Below, piece by piece: positions 8,813 to 17,515 of a stretch of 64,000 nt of DNA (the stretch's first letter is position 1; each line of letters begins with the position of its first letter). Under the pieces are notes generated by a model. That model saw only the letters and a program-made list of their open reading frames with translations. It searched no databases and was not told the origin of the DNA. Position numbers and translations under genes: made by a program. Origin of the DNA: Bacteroides sp. GTDB lineage: Bacteria; Bacteroidota; Bacteroidia; Bacteroidales; UBA7960. The DNA lies in contig JAZBOS010000010.1 of the NCBI GenBank assembly GCA_036351255.1, forward strand, positions 34,387-98,386, in the 5' to 3' direction.

Positions 8813-10738
8813 ATGATCTCAAACGGAATCCATAACAATACCCATGAAGGGAATAAAACCGAAGAGTTACTGGATTTGTATTGGTATGCCCTGGATGAGA
8901 GCTGCCCGCTGGTCATGGTTAACGAGCACGGCAAAATCACATACGTGAACAGCAGATTCAAGACTTTAACGGGTTTTAGCCTGACAGATGTTCAGGGTCC
9001 TTTGTCTGACTTGCTTTATACGGGCTCCCATCATGAAGGTTTTAAGGAAGAATTGACAGAATTAATCCGGTCAGGAAAGACCTGGCGAAGAAAAATATGT
9101 TTAAGAAACCTGGGCGGTCAGGCAATCGGTTTTTATGCCACTTTTTATCCCACGCCGGGAATGGACCCTTCTGGACATCATCTGCTTATTCTTCTGCCTG
9201 AGAATAGTAAGCCTGGTGAGCAAAAGGAGACTATCGAACCACCCGTAAGGGATTTTTCTAATCTTGCCCACGACTTACGTAACCCCCTATATAATCTCAC
9301 GGCACTTTGCGGCCTTTTGCAGGACACACCACTGGATGAGAAGCAAAGGGATTATATCAGCAAAATGAGACAATCGGCCGATCAGTTGTCGGCTATGATC
9401 GAGGAACTGCTGCACTCTTGTGTAAAAACCACCTCCCCTGTCCTTCCAGTTTCCTTACCCTTCAATGTGAAAGAAACCATAGAGAAATTTCCCTCTTTTT
9501 TTTCGCAACAGGCCTCATCGCAAGGAATTACAACAAAGCTGGAGGTGGATGACAATCTATCGAAAGAAGTTTACGGGGATGAAAAGAAGCTAAATAGGCT
9601 GGTCAATCACATCACTGATTATCTTTTTCTGCGGAGCGATCTGCGTTCATTAAGGATCTCGGCCCTAAATGAACCTGCCTTAGATGATCGAATTGAAATC
9701 TCTTTCTTCTTTCTTGGGCAATATTCAACTTCCGCGATTGATACTCCATCGCCTGTCGAAGCTCCGGATCATGGGAAAAACCGGGAACTGGAACTAATAA
9801 GATCAGAAATTTCGAACCTTGATGGGAAGATCCTGCTTGAGGAAGAAAACCCGCAAGCTTTTTATTTTCATTTTACATTACCATTCCGCTTATCACCTGC
9901 CACTGAAATCCAGGCTGAGCATGAGTCATTGCAGGAACCTGCGCCAGATTTTCCCTCAGATGCCAAAATACTTGTGGCGGAAGATGTAGAACTCAACCAG
10001 CTGGTAATGAAGCATCAGTTGCAGAAAATGGGCCTTGAAGCTGACTTCGTCAGGACAGGTTTTAATGTGCTTGAAAGGCTCAGGGTCTTTGCTTACGACC
10101 TGGTGCTTATGGATGTTCAGATGCCAGGGATGAACGGACTTCAAACCATTGAGGCCATAAGGTCCGACTCTTCGAAACCCTATCACCGGATCCCCATCAT
10201 AGGCATCACGGCGAGCATCGGAGGAAATGCAAGGGAACAATGTCTCAAGGCAGGAGCCGACGATTTTGTTCCAAAACCTTACAATCTGGATGATCTGAGA
10301 ACTAAATTAAAGAAACTGATTACCGAATACAGGCAAAAAAAATCCATTGATATGGAAAAACCTCCCAAACAAACAGATATGACACCCCATGAGAGGTGCT
10401 TTGATTTGAGTTACCTGGAAGAAATCAGCGAGGGTGATCAAGAGTTTTCTTCAACGATGATCTCCTATTTCATTGATAATACCCCTCCTGTGATGGAAAA
10501 CCTTGAAAAGAAGGTTCAGGAAGAGGAATGGGAAGAAGTGCGCCAGATTGCCCACAAATTAAAGCCCCAGGTGGTATACATGGGCATTCACCAAATTGAG
10601 GATGAGGTGGAAAAGGTAGAAAACTTTGCTCAGCATCTCGAAAACCTTGAAAAGATTCCTTTACTGGTCGAAAGGATTGCACGCATTATTGGTCTGGCTA
10701 TTGACCAACTGAAAGACGAACTGAAGAATTTCAGCTAA
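8813..10738 (+). CDS. hybrid sensor protein: PAS-HisKA-degenerate ATPase-receiver-Hpt
   Basis: A 641-residue soluble protein with no transmembrane segment. Domains: PAS (about 22-125; VMVNEHGKITYVN, LTGFS), HisKA (145-210) with His153 in LAHDLRNPLYNL, a HATPase-like region (215-360), a receiver (384-505; Asp434 in VLMDVQMPGMNG, Lys488 in VPKPY) and a C-terminal Hpt domain (535-640; His581 in IAHKLKPQ). The ATPase region keeps the general shape (GDEKKLNRLV, FHFTLPF) but the N-box Asn is gone (ITDYLF), no DxGxG G1 box is present, and the G2 glycines are replaced (HGKNRELELI). It therefore looks unable to bind ATP. Receiver and Hpt residues are intact, so it may act as a phosphorelay or phosphatase scaffold. 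It is the gene upstream of the lone receiver and polysaccharide genes. Confidence 0.85.
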   Translation: MISNGIHNNTHEGNKTEELLDLYWYALDESCPLVMVNEHGKITYVNSRFKTLTGFSLTDVQGPLSDLLYTGSHHEGFKEELTELIRSGKTWRRKICLRNLGGQAIGFYATFYPTPGMDPSGHHLLILLPENSKPGEQKETIEPPVRDFSNLAHDLRNPLYNLTALCGLLQDTPLDEKQRDYISKMRQSADQLSAMIEELLHSCVKTTSPVLPVSLPFNVKETIEKFPSFFSQQASSQGITTKLEVDDNLSKEVYGDEKKLNRLVNHITDYLFLRSDLRSLRISALNEPALDDRIEISFFFLGQYSTSAIDTPSPVEAPDHGKNRELELIRSEISNLDGKILLEEENPQAFYFHFTLPFRLSPATEIQAEHESLQEPAPDFPSDAKILVAEDVELNQLVMKHQLQKMGLEADFVRTGFNVLERLRVFAYDLVLMDVQMPGMNGLQTIEAIRSDSSKPYHRIPIIGITASIGGNAREQCLKAGADDFVPKPYNLDDLRTKLKKLITEYRQKKSIDMEKPPKQTDMTPHERCFDLSYLEEISEGDQEFSSTMISYFIDNTPPVMENLEKKVQEEEWEEVRQIAHKLKPQVVYMGIHQIEDEVEKVENFAQHLENLEKIPLLVERIARIIGLAIDQLKDELKNFS

Positions 10739-11144
10739 GGTTCCCTGTTCTTTTCAAAAAAGTTAAAATTATCTGGATGGGTTCATTCGGATGCTAATTA
10801 GTTAAAGCCTTTGTTTGATTTGCATGAAAAAATGACCGTAAGATCGGAGAAAAGCAATTCAGAACCGGGGTCAGAAATATTTTTGAAAAGGGATTATTAG
10901 TCTTTCAGTAGGAATACGGAATGTTCTCCAGTGCAAAATACCCGAAAATTCGGTAAATACCCTGATAAATTCAGTGTAAATTTTGTTCAATCTTTGTAGT
11001 GAAAAAAAGGGCGTTTTTAAGTTGTCCCTGAAAAAAGAAAAAAAATAAGGGGTTCAACACCTGCCAGACTACGAAAGGACTCGGGCATCAATTACCAAAA
11101 GGCAACGATCTGAAAAGAAACTTACAACTTTAAATTACATAAAA
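10739..11144. other. 406-base intergenic region before the receiver gene
   Basis: No ORF of note. It is AT-rich with several imperfect promoter-like strings (for example a near -7 box around 10978-10987 and TTTG-containing stretches near 10990), none of which fits the consensus exactly. It probably holds the promoter and a leader for the receiver/YaiO/HEAT/GT2 operon. No terminator hairpin was found after the hybrid sensor gene. Confidence 0.4.
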
Positions 11145-11507
11145 ATGAAGATTCTCGTTTGCGAGGATGACTATATGGTCATCAAAGCTATTGAGCACAA
11201 ATTAACCAGGGAAGGATACGAGGTAGACATTGCCAACGACGGACGGATGGCTACCGAGAAGCTGAAATCCGAAAGGTATGACCTGGTTATTACCGACCTG
11301 CTGATGCCCTTTAGCGGGGGGCTGGAGCTGATCAACCTGATGAAAAATGAGCTCAAAAAGGAAACCCCGATCATTGTGCTTTCAAAGGTAGGCAATGAGG
11401 AAACAATCATTGAAGCCTTTAAGCTAGGGGCCGATGACTACCTGACCAAGCCATTCAGCCCCAATGAATTATCCATTAGGGTAAAACGGTTTTTAATCAG
11501 GCGATAA
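11145..11507 (+). CDS. single-domain response regulator (receiver only)
   Basis: A 120-residue CheY-like protein made only of a receiver domain: acid pocket Glu7-Asp8-Asp9, phospho-acceptor Asp51 in LVITDLLMPFSGG, Ser80 in the Thr position, and Lys102 in YLTKPF. There is no output domain, so it must act by protein-protein contact or as a phosphorelay intermediate. It stands upstream of the YaiO barrel, HEAT-like protein and glycosyltransferase on the same strand, and downstream of the hybrid sensor with an Hpt domain. It is the natural receiver for that Hpt, though this is inferred. Confidence 0.9.
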   Translation: MKILVCEDDYMVIKAIEHKLTREGYEVDIANDGRMATEKLKSERYDLVITDLLMPFSGGLELINLMKNELKKETPIIVLSKVGNEETIIEAFKLGADDYLTKPFSPNELSIRVKRFLIRR

Positions 11508-11595
11508 CCATTGTCACCCATTGGAAAACAGGACCTTTTTGCAACTTTTTAATCCAACAATGAAAGATGCTGGGGTTTTCAATGAAGATTTTTTT

Positions 11596-12879
11596 ATGAA
11601 AAGACTATCCACCCGAATATCGAAAAGACCCATAAGTAAGCTGATGCTACTGCCTCTGTTTTTACTGATGGTTATCGTGATGCCGGCGACCTCCCAGGGA
11701 CAGGGGCTTCCTGTTCCCCAGCTCAACCTCGATGACCTGTTCTTTCAGGCCCAGGACCTTGCCTTTGAGCAGGAAGGGGAAGCGGCCAGGGAGTTGTGCC
11801 AGCAAATCCTGGACCTAAACCCCGATTACCACGATGCCAGTATTTTGATGGCACGCACCTTGTCGTGGGAAAAGCGCTATGATGAAGCCAAAGAGATCCT
11901 GGAAGGCGTCCTCGAAAAAGAACCTGCCAACAAATCGGCCCTGCTGGCCATGACCGATAACCTGGCCTGGGCAGGCGAATATCAGGAAGCCATTGAATAT
12001 TTTGACAAGGTAATCATTACCGATCCTAACAACCCCGACTTATTGTTCAGAAAAGCCCAGATGCTCAACGAGCTGGGTGAATACCAACCCACGGTCATCC
12101 TGTTGAATCAGATCCTCGACATTGATCCTACGCACCGGGATGCCAAGATGCTTTTGTCGACCATAGAGGTAGGTCGGCTCCGGAACTTCGTGGGTGTGGG
12201 ATACCGGGGAGATTATTTTGAGATGGCCAATTCCTGGCATCTGTTTTATGCTGAATACGGCCGCCGCACCCAGACCCTTGGCACCGTCATTGCAAGGGTA
12301 AATGTTGCAAACCGATATGAACTGACAGGCGCACAGATTGAGATGGATGCCTACCCTTCCCTAGGTCCCGGCACCTACCTGTATTTAAATGCAGGATACT
12401 CACCCCACGAAAAATTATTTCCCATATTCAGGGGTGGTCTTGAACTGTTCCAAAAGCTCCCCCGGGCTTGGGAAGCTTCGGCAGGATTCAGATTACTCAA
12501 TTTTGAGGAAAACGACCTGTTTATTGTGACCGGGTCGCTTAGCAAATATTACAAGCAGTATTATTTCAGTTTCAGGCCCTTTTTCACCTTTGCCAGCAAC
12601 ACCCCCAGTTCACAGTCCTATTTCTTTACCATCCGCAGGTATTTCTCTTCACCCGATCACCATCTATCGATTACAGCAGGGACAGGGTTCTCAGCCGATG
12701 ATGATGCCCTGATTGGTGCGGAGGTTTATAACCTGGAAAGCAACAAGGTGATGCTTTGGTATCAGCAGAAAGCCACCCCACAACTCATTATCAGGGCGGG
12801 GGCTGGATACCAGTATTACAAAAACGGTGTCTGGGGCAATAAATATTCGGTTGAGGCCGGCATTGCTTATTTGTTTTAA
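11596..12879 (+). CDS. TPR plus YaiO-family outer-membrane beta-barrel protein
   Basis: The start was set at the ATG 11596 because it gives a clean signal peptide (KRLSTRISKRPISK, hydrophobic core, cleavage near TSQGQG); longer frames would need a TTG at 11521 or the ATG at 11560. The mature protein has about three TPR-like repeats (residues about 35-190 of the exported form: LMARTLSWEKRYDEA, AMTDNLAWAGEYQEA, LFRKAQMLNELGEY). A YaiO-type barrel follows, ending in YSVEAGIAYLF. TPR-plus-barrel proteins such as PgaA export polysaccharides across the outer membrane, and this protein probably plays that part for the glycosyltransferase two genes downstream. The match is to the YaiO family, not to PgaA itself. 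Confidence 0.82.
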   Translation: MKRLSTRISKRPISKLMLLPLFLLMVIVMPATSQGQGLPVPQLNLDDLFFQAQDLAFEQEGEAARELCQQILDLNPDYHDASILMARTLSWEKRYDEAKEILEGVLEKEPANKSALLAMTDNLAWAGEYQEAIEYFDKVIITDPNNPDLLFRKAQMLNELGEYQPTVILLNQILDIDPTHRDAKMLLSTIEVGRLRNFVGVGYRGDYFEMANSWHLFYAEYGRRTQTLGTVIARVNVANRYELTGAQIEMDAYPSLGPGTYLYLNAGYSPHEKLFPIFRGGLELFQKLPRAWEASAGFRLLNFEENDLFIVTGSLSKYYKQYYFSFRPFFTFASNTPSSQSYFFTIRRYFSSPDHHLSITAGTGFSADDDALIGAEVYNLESNKVMLWYQQKATPQLIIRAGAGYQYYKNGVWGNKYSVEAGIAYLF

Positions 12880-12894
12880 AAACTGCCAGGCATC

Positions 12895-14247
12895 ATGAAA
12901 AAACGCAATACAATGACTACAGGAATAAGAACCATCAAGGTTTTTTTCAGCATACTGGTTTTTTTATCGGTTACAGGGCTTTTTCTGGAAGCTCAAGCAA
13001 CCGCTTACGCCCAGACCCCTGGCAATGATTCCAATGATACTGTTCAAATTGATGAAAGCCCTGCCCCGGCTGAAACCGCAAACGATAGCCTGGGAAAAAT
13101 CACCGAGCTTTCGACAAAAGATCTTTGGGAATGGTTTGTCAACCGGTATCGACAGGCCAGCCTGAAGGTCAAGATCCTGGTGGTAATCGTAATTTACCTG
13201 ATCATCAGCCTTATCCTGCTTTTTACTTTTATCATCGTCAACCGAACCATCAAGACCCGGGAGCGAAGGCAGGCAAAGGAGATCCGTGAGATTTACCAGG
13301 AAGAACTTACCAACTTTCTGTTTGGCGAAGACAATCAAACCTTTGAGTTCACCGGGATTCACCACGAAGGAAACCGGGAAATCTTCATCAACGAGTTGCT
13401 TTCGCTCCACAACAACCTGTATGGAGAAGCAGCCAACCGTTTGCGCGACCTGTATTTCAACCTGGAATTGTACAAGGACTCGATGCGGAAAGTTAATTCC
13501 GGCCGGTGGAATATCAAAGCCAAAGGGTTCAGTGAACTGGCCCAGATGGACGTGAAAGATGCTAACCGAAACATTGCTAATTACATTAACTCAAAGAATA
13601 AAATTCTGCGTATTGAATCACAGGTTGCGCTGGTGAAACTGAATGAAGAAGACCCCCTGGGGTTCCTCGATGAGCTGAAATATGAGCTGACAGAATGGGA
13701 ACAGATCAATATTCTGAATACCCTTAATTACCACCAGATAAAAATTGATTCTTTCGACCGCTGGATGAATAGTGAGAACGACAGTGTGGTCATCTTTGTT
13801 ACCAAACTGGCAGGCCTGAACAAACAACTGCAATCGTGGCCAAAGGTTCTGGAATTGCTCGAACACCAAAACCCAAAAGTCCGTAAAGCAGCCATCAAAA
13901 CCCTGGATATGTTTGAGGTTTCCGAAAATGCGGGATTATTAAAAGAGGTGTATATTAAGGACCAGCCCCAAGAAGAAAAAGAAGGTGATGTCTTTTATAA
14001 CCTCAACATGGATCACAACCGTAAAGCTGTAATCGAAGCCCTGGGAACCATTGCCACTTCCGATGACCTCCCCTTCCTCGAGCAGGTGTTGCGGACCGAT
14101 AAAGACTTCGATATCCTGAAAAAGACAGTGGCTATCGTCCGCGAACTGAAACCTGGCGGAATGGAACTGCTCGACAAGATTTTGGTCAATGCCGATGAAG
14201 ACCTTCGTAAGATAATTGAGAACGCAAAACAAACCGCAGTACAATGA
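12895..14247 (+). CDS. membrane-anchored HEAT-like repeat protein
   Basis: A 450-residue protein. It has an N-terminal signal-like segment (15-37, AYAQ), a short acidic extracytoplasmic stretch (40-90), a strong transmembrane helix (93-115), then a basic stop-transfer region (RTIKTRERRQAKE) and a long helical domain. The C-terminal 300 residues show HEAT-like helical repeats, clearest in PKVRKAAIKTLDMFE and HNRKAVIEALGTIA. HEAT repeats are protein-binding scaffolds; here the domain would face the cytoplasm. The gene follows YaiO by 15 bases and its stop overlaps the glycosyltransferase start by 4 bases (ATGA), which suggests coupled translation and a shared complex. I do not know a named family for it. 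Confidence 0.72.
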   Translation: MKKRNTMTTGIRTIKVFFSILVFLSVTGLFLEAQATAYAQTPGNDSNDTVQIDESPAPAETANDSLGKITELSTKDLWEWFVNRYRQASLKVKILVVIVIYLIISLILLFTFIIVNRTIKTRERRQAKEIREIYQEELTNFLFGEDNQTFEFTGIHHEGNREIFINELLSLHNNLYGEAANRLRDLYFNLELYKDSMRKVNSGRWNIKAKGFSELAQMDVKDANRNIANYINSKNKILRIESQVALVKLNEEDPLGFLDELKYELTEWEQINILNTLNYHQIKIDSFDRWMNSENDSVVIFVTKLAGLNKQLQSWPKVLELLEHQNPKVRKAAIKTLDMFEVSENAGLLKEVYIKDQPQEEKEGDVFYNLNMDHNRKAVIEALGTIATSDDLPFLEQVLRTDKDFDILKKTVAIVRELKPGGMELLDKILVNADEDLRKIIENAKQTAVQ

Positions 14248-15725
14248 TAGAATTTTTCAAAGCCCTGCAATTTATTGTGGAAAATGGTATCATCATCCTG
14301 ACCATTTTCATTTTCGGGTCATATACTGCCCTGGCAGTATTCTCGGCCATTGCCATGCTGCGTTACATGAGGAAAAATAGTTTTGTCGACTATAATGTCC
14401 TGTTGTCTTCACCACTGGCCCCATCCATCTCAGTGATCGCTCCCGCTTACAATGAGGGTAAAACCATCGTCGATAACATCCGCAGCCTCCTCTCCCTTCA
14501 CTACAACGATTTTGAGGTCATCATCATAAATGATGGGAGCACCGATGACTCAATGGAAAAGGTCATCAAGGCCTACGACCTGGAGCCGGTAAATCTTTTG
14601 TTTGAACAAAAACTGAAAACTAAGCCGGTTAAAGCCATCTACAAATCACGCAATAAGGCATTTTCTAAACTCATTGTTGTTGATAAGGAAAATGGCGGGA
14701 AGGCCGATGCCCTGAACGTGGGCATTAATCTTGCGCAAAAAGACTATATCTCGGCTATCGACGTCGACTCTATCCTTGTTGAAGACGCCCTGCTGATTAT
14801 GGCCAAACCTTTCCTCGAAGAAGATGGGCACAAGGTTATTGCTTCCGGGGGAGTCATCCGCATTGCCAACTCCTGTAAAATTGAAGATGGAAGGATTACA
14901 GAAATAAATTTACCTAAACGCTTCCTGCCCCGGATACAGGTACTGGAATATACCCGCGCCTTCCTGATGGGTCGTATGGCATGGAGTAAATTGAATGGTC
15001 TGTTGCTGATCTCAGGAGCCTTCGGGATGTTTGACCGCGATGTGGTAATCAAGTGCGGGGGCTACAACACCAACCTGGTGGGTGAAGACATGGAACTCAT
15101 TGTCAGGATGCGCCGCTATATGGCCGAGCATAAAGAGAAGTACCGCGTGATCTATATTCCCGACCCCCTTTGCTGGACAGAAGCCCCATCAACCCTGAAG
15201 GTGCTTACTCGTCAGCGCGACCGTTGGACACGCGGCACCATGGAAAGCCTATTCAAACATTTCAAATTGTTCTTTAACCCGCGCTACAAAGCATTGGGCT
15301 TGCTGGGTCACCCCTACTGGTTCTTCCTTGAGTGGCTCGCTCCCATCATTGAATTCATCGGAATCGTGTACTTCATTATTATTGCAATTCTGGGATATCC
15401 CAACTGGCCCTTCTTTTTCCTGCTGCTGGCCACGGTATTCCTGTTTGCCATAACCCTTAGCTTCTGGGCCGTATTGTTCGAAGAATTGTCGTTCCACCGC
15501 TATAATAAACGGCGGGAAGTCGTGAAGATGCTATTCACCTCGGTGCTCGAGCCCATCTTTTATCATCCGGTCATTTTGTTCTCGACCATTCGCGGAAACT
15601 TCAAGTTTTTCATTGGCGAAAAGACTTGGGGCAAGATGGACAGGCAAGGCTTTTCCGGAGATGGCGATCAAGACAAAGAAATCAAAGAAGTGGAAGGTGC
15701 TCAGCCAGAAACTCTCGCATCCTAA
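14244..15725 (+). CDS. processive family 2 glycosyltransferase (PgaC/BcsA-like)
   Basis: A 493-residue membrane glycosyltransferase. It has an N-terminal membrane helix (about 14-38), a GT-A catalytic domain with NDGSTDD (Asp97), the Mg-binding DVDS (Asp173, Asp175), the acceptor-site ED pair (Glu281-Asp282) and the processive-synthase motif QRDRW (324-328). Three or four C-terminal transmembrane helices follow (about 355-430). This is the arrangement of PgaC/IcaA, hyaluronan and cellulose synthases, which polymerise and extrude a polysaccharide through the inner membrane. No PilZ domain or deacetylase is nearby. It is the last gene of the operon, with a terminator 28 bases downstream. The product is unknown; a beta-linked hexose or N-acetylhexosamine polymer is the family expectation. 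Confidence 0.88.
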   Translation: MIEFFKALQFIVENGIIILTIFIFGSYTALAVFSAIAMLRYMRKNSFVDYNVLLSSPLAPSISVIAPAYNEGKTIVDNIRSLLSLHYNDFEVIIINDGSTDDSMEKVIKAYDLEPVNLLFEQKLKTKPVKAIYKSRNKAFSKLIVVDKENGGKADALNVGINLAQKDYISAIDVDSILVEDALLIMAKPFLEEDGHKVIASGGVIRIANSCKIEDGRITEINLPKRFLPRIQVLEYTRAFLMGRMAWSKLNGLLLISGAFGMFDRDVVIKCGGYNTNLVGEDMELIVRMRRYMAEHKEKYRVIYIPDPLCWTEAPSTLKVLTRQRDRWTRGTMESLFKHFKLFFNPRYKALGLLGHPYWFFLEWLAPIIEFIGIVYFIIIAILGYPNWPFFFLLLATVFLFAITLSFWAVLFEELSFHRYNKRREVVKMLFTSVLEPIFYHPVILFSTIRGNFKFFIGEKTWGKMDRQGFSGDGDQDKEIKEVEGAQPETLAS

Positions 15726-15752
15726 ACTTTTCCCTTCCTTTCCCAACCCCCC

Positions 15753-15804
15753 GGGGCTGTCCCTGCAGGAGTTTTCCTGTGAAGGCGACAGCCCCCTCTT
15801 TTTT
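15753..15804 (+). terminator. intrinsic terminator of the polysaccharide operon
   Basis: Stem GGGGCTGTC (15753-15761) with GACAGCCCC (15787-15795), an inner AGGA/TCCT pairing, then a T-rich run (15796-15804). It starts 28 bases after the glycosyltransferase stop. Confidence 0.75.
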
Positions 15805-15842
15805 GGGGAACAAACGCCAGATATAATAATGGCAAACTTTAG

Positions 15843-15901
15843 GTTTAACCGGTGTTTAACCGGTGTTTAACCGTTTTAAAACGGTTAAACACCGGTTAAA
15901 C
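15843..15901. repeat. long palindrome built of GTTTAACCGG units
   Basis: Positions 15854-15901 form a perfect 48-bp inverted repeat centred on CCGTTTT|AAAACGG (centre between 15877 and 15878). A third unit extends the left side to 15843. The 29 bases 15872-15900 recur exactly at 52195-52223, and the skeleton is shared with the palindrome at 33301-33354. It lies between a terminator and the yicC promoter. Confidence 0.9.
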
Positions 15902-16043
15902 TATGAGTTGTCTTCCAAAGTGAATGAAACAGACAACGAAATAATAAGGGCAAAGAAGCCAGTTATTTGATCGAGCGGGGCATTTGTTTAGTGGCTTTTC
16001 TGTATCCGGCTCTCTGAATGAAATCAACAAAGCCTAATTATGT

Positions 16044-16051
16044 TAATTTTG
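16044..16051 (+). promoter_or_regulatory. -7 box for the yicC-gmk-nadD operon
   Basis: Perfect TAATTTTG 13 bases before the yicC ATG. No clear -33 box at the usual distance, so this rests on the -7 element and position alone. Confidence 0.45.
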
Positions 16052-16064
16052 TAAAAAAAACACC

Positions 16065-16940
16065 ATGATCAAATCGATGACAGGCTTTGGCAAATCGACT
16101 TGCCAGCTGGATGGAAGCAGTGTTGCCGTGGAAGTCAGGTCGCTAAACAGCAAGACCCTGGACGTTTCGCTAAAAATTCCCGGAAATTACAGGGAAAAGG
16201 AACAGATCATCCGGAACCTGGCCGGGCAAGTGCTTGTAAGGGGTAAGGTGGAAGTACACATGGCCATAGAGAATTTCGCAGCGAATACTGATATAAGCAT
16301 CAACCGGCCTTTGCTTGAAAAATATTACCGTGAACTGGTTGATATTGCCGAAGGCCTTCAGGCGCCCTTGCCCAATGATTTGATCACTACCATCACCCGT
16401 TTCCCCGAGGTGCTGAAGCAAAGCCCCCAGGAAGAGAATGAAGAACAATGGATGGCCATCGAACAAGCCATTCGCGAGGCCATGGAGCAGGCTGACGCCT
16501 TCAGGCAGTCGGAAGGTGCCCACCTGGCCGAGGACCTGCACGCACGCATTGAGGTGATACGAAATCTATTGGGGCAGATTGCACCCCTTGAGTCCCAGCG
16601 GATTGAAACACTGAAGGGCAGGCTGCTGAAAGGTCTTAGCGAGCTGAAGGATGCCGGGACCCCTGACCCAAACCGCTTTGAGCAGGAGCTGATCTTTTAC
16701 CTGGAGAAACTGGACATCACCGAGGAAAAGGTTCGCCTGGCCAAGCATCTCGATTATTTTGAAGACACGATGCGTACCGAGGAAATCGCGGGCAAAAAGT
16801 TGGGGTTTATCTCACAGGAGATCGGGCGAGAGATCAATACCATAGGCAGCAAGGCCAACGATGCCGACATCCAGAAGTTTGTTGTACAGATGAAGGATGA
16901 GTTGGAAAAGGTCAAGGAGCAACTGTTGAATATTTTATAG
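16065..16940 (+). CDS. yicC: YicC-family endoribonuclease
   Basis: A 291-residue protein opening with MIKSMTGFGKS, the family's signature start, and closing with the DUF1732 region (IGREINTIGSKANDADIQ, then MKDELEKVKEQLLNIL). YicC/YloC proteins are RNases that cleave RNA, in E. coli acting on the small RNA RyhB. The full domain pair and usual length (about 290) are present. It is followed after 2 bases by gmk and then nadD, a linkage common in Bacteroidota and Firmicutes (yloC-gmk). Confidence 0.94.
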   Translation: MIKSMTGFGKSTCQLDGSSVAVEVRSLNSKTLDVSLKIPGNYREKEQIIRNLAGQVLVRGKVEVHMAIENFAANTDISINRPLLEKYYRELVDIAEGLQAPLPNDLITTITRFPEVLKQSPQEENEEQWMAIEQAIREAMEQADAFRQSEGAHLAEDLHARIEVIRNLLGQIAPLESQRIETLKGRLLKGLSELKDAGTPDPNRFEQELIFYLEKLDITEEKVRLAKHLDYFEDTMRTEEIAGKKLGFISQEIGREINTIGSKANDADIQKFVVQMKDELEKVKEQLLNIL

Positions 16941-16942
16941 GC

Positions 16943-17512
16943 ATGGAAGGGAAGCTATTCATATTTTCTGCCCCATCAGGCGCCGGCAAGACCAGTATCG
17001 TCAAGGCCCTCCTCAAAAAAATGCCGCAGCTGGAGTTTTCCGTTTCAGCCACCAGCAGGCCAATGCGACCAGGCGAGGTCGATGGGGTGGATTATTACTT
17101 TCTTAGCCCCGAATCGTTCAGGGAGAAGATCGACAACAACGAATTCCTGGAATGGGAAGAGGTTTACGAAGGGAGTTATTACGGCACCCTGTATGCAGAG
17201 ATCGAACGCATCTGGAATAAAGGACATCATGTAGTGTTCGATGTGGATGTTGCCGGTGGCATTACTATCAAAAAGCAATTTGGGGATAAGGCACTGGCCA
17301 TTTTTGTGATGCCGCCATCCCTGGAAGAACTGGAAAAACGACTGGTGAATCGTAAGACTGAAAGCCCCGAAAGCCTTAAAAAAAGGCTTACCAAAGCCGG
17401 GTACGAGTTAAGTTTTTCACGTGTGTTTGACCGTATCGTGGTCAATGATGTTCTGGAAACTGCCATTGCAGAGGCTGAAGGGCTGGTCCTGGAATTTCTT
17501 CAAAACCCATGA
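16943..17512 (+). CDS. gmk: guanylate kinase
   Basis: A 189-residue enzyme that phosphorylates GMP to GDP with ATP. The P-loop is SAPSGAGKTS (residues 9-18); the GMP-binding segment has SATSRPMRPGEVDGVDYYF and the later EWEEVYEGSYYGT motif. The lid region and the Asp-rich VVFDVDVAGG motif are present. Length fits the family. It lies between yicC and nadD with gaps of 2 and 3 bases, so all three are one operon. Confidence 0.97.
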   Translation: MEGKLFIFSAPSGAGKTSIVKALLKKMPQLEFSVSATSRPMRPGEVDGVDYYFLSPESFREKIDNNEFLEWEEVYEGSYYGTLYAEIERIWNKGHHVVFDVDVAGGITIKKQFGDKALAIFVMPPSLEELEKRLVNRKTESPESLKKRLTKAGYELSFSRVFDRIVVNDVLETAIAEAEGLVLEFLQNP

Positions 17513-17515
17513 AGG

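Larger units (their letters stand above)
15726..16064. other. 339-base intergenic region with terminator, palindrome and promoter
   Basis: This stretch holds, in order, the terminator at 15753-15804, the long palindrome at 15843-15901 and a -7 box at 16044-16051 for yicC. No protein gene is convincing; a short frame overlapping the glycosyltransferase end is a shadow. Confidence 0.6.

Noticed and set aside
11521..11595. Upstream TTG/ATG starts for the YaiO-family gene
   Set aside because: They add residues before the signal peptide that would spoil export; the ATG at 11596 fits better.
15843..15901. Terminal inverted repeat of an insertion sequence
   Set aside because: No transposase gene or target duplication is near any of the three palindromes.
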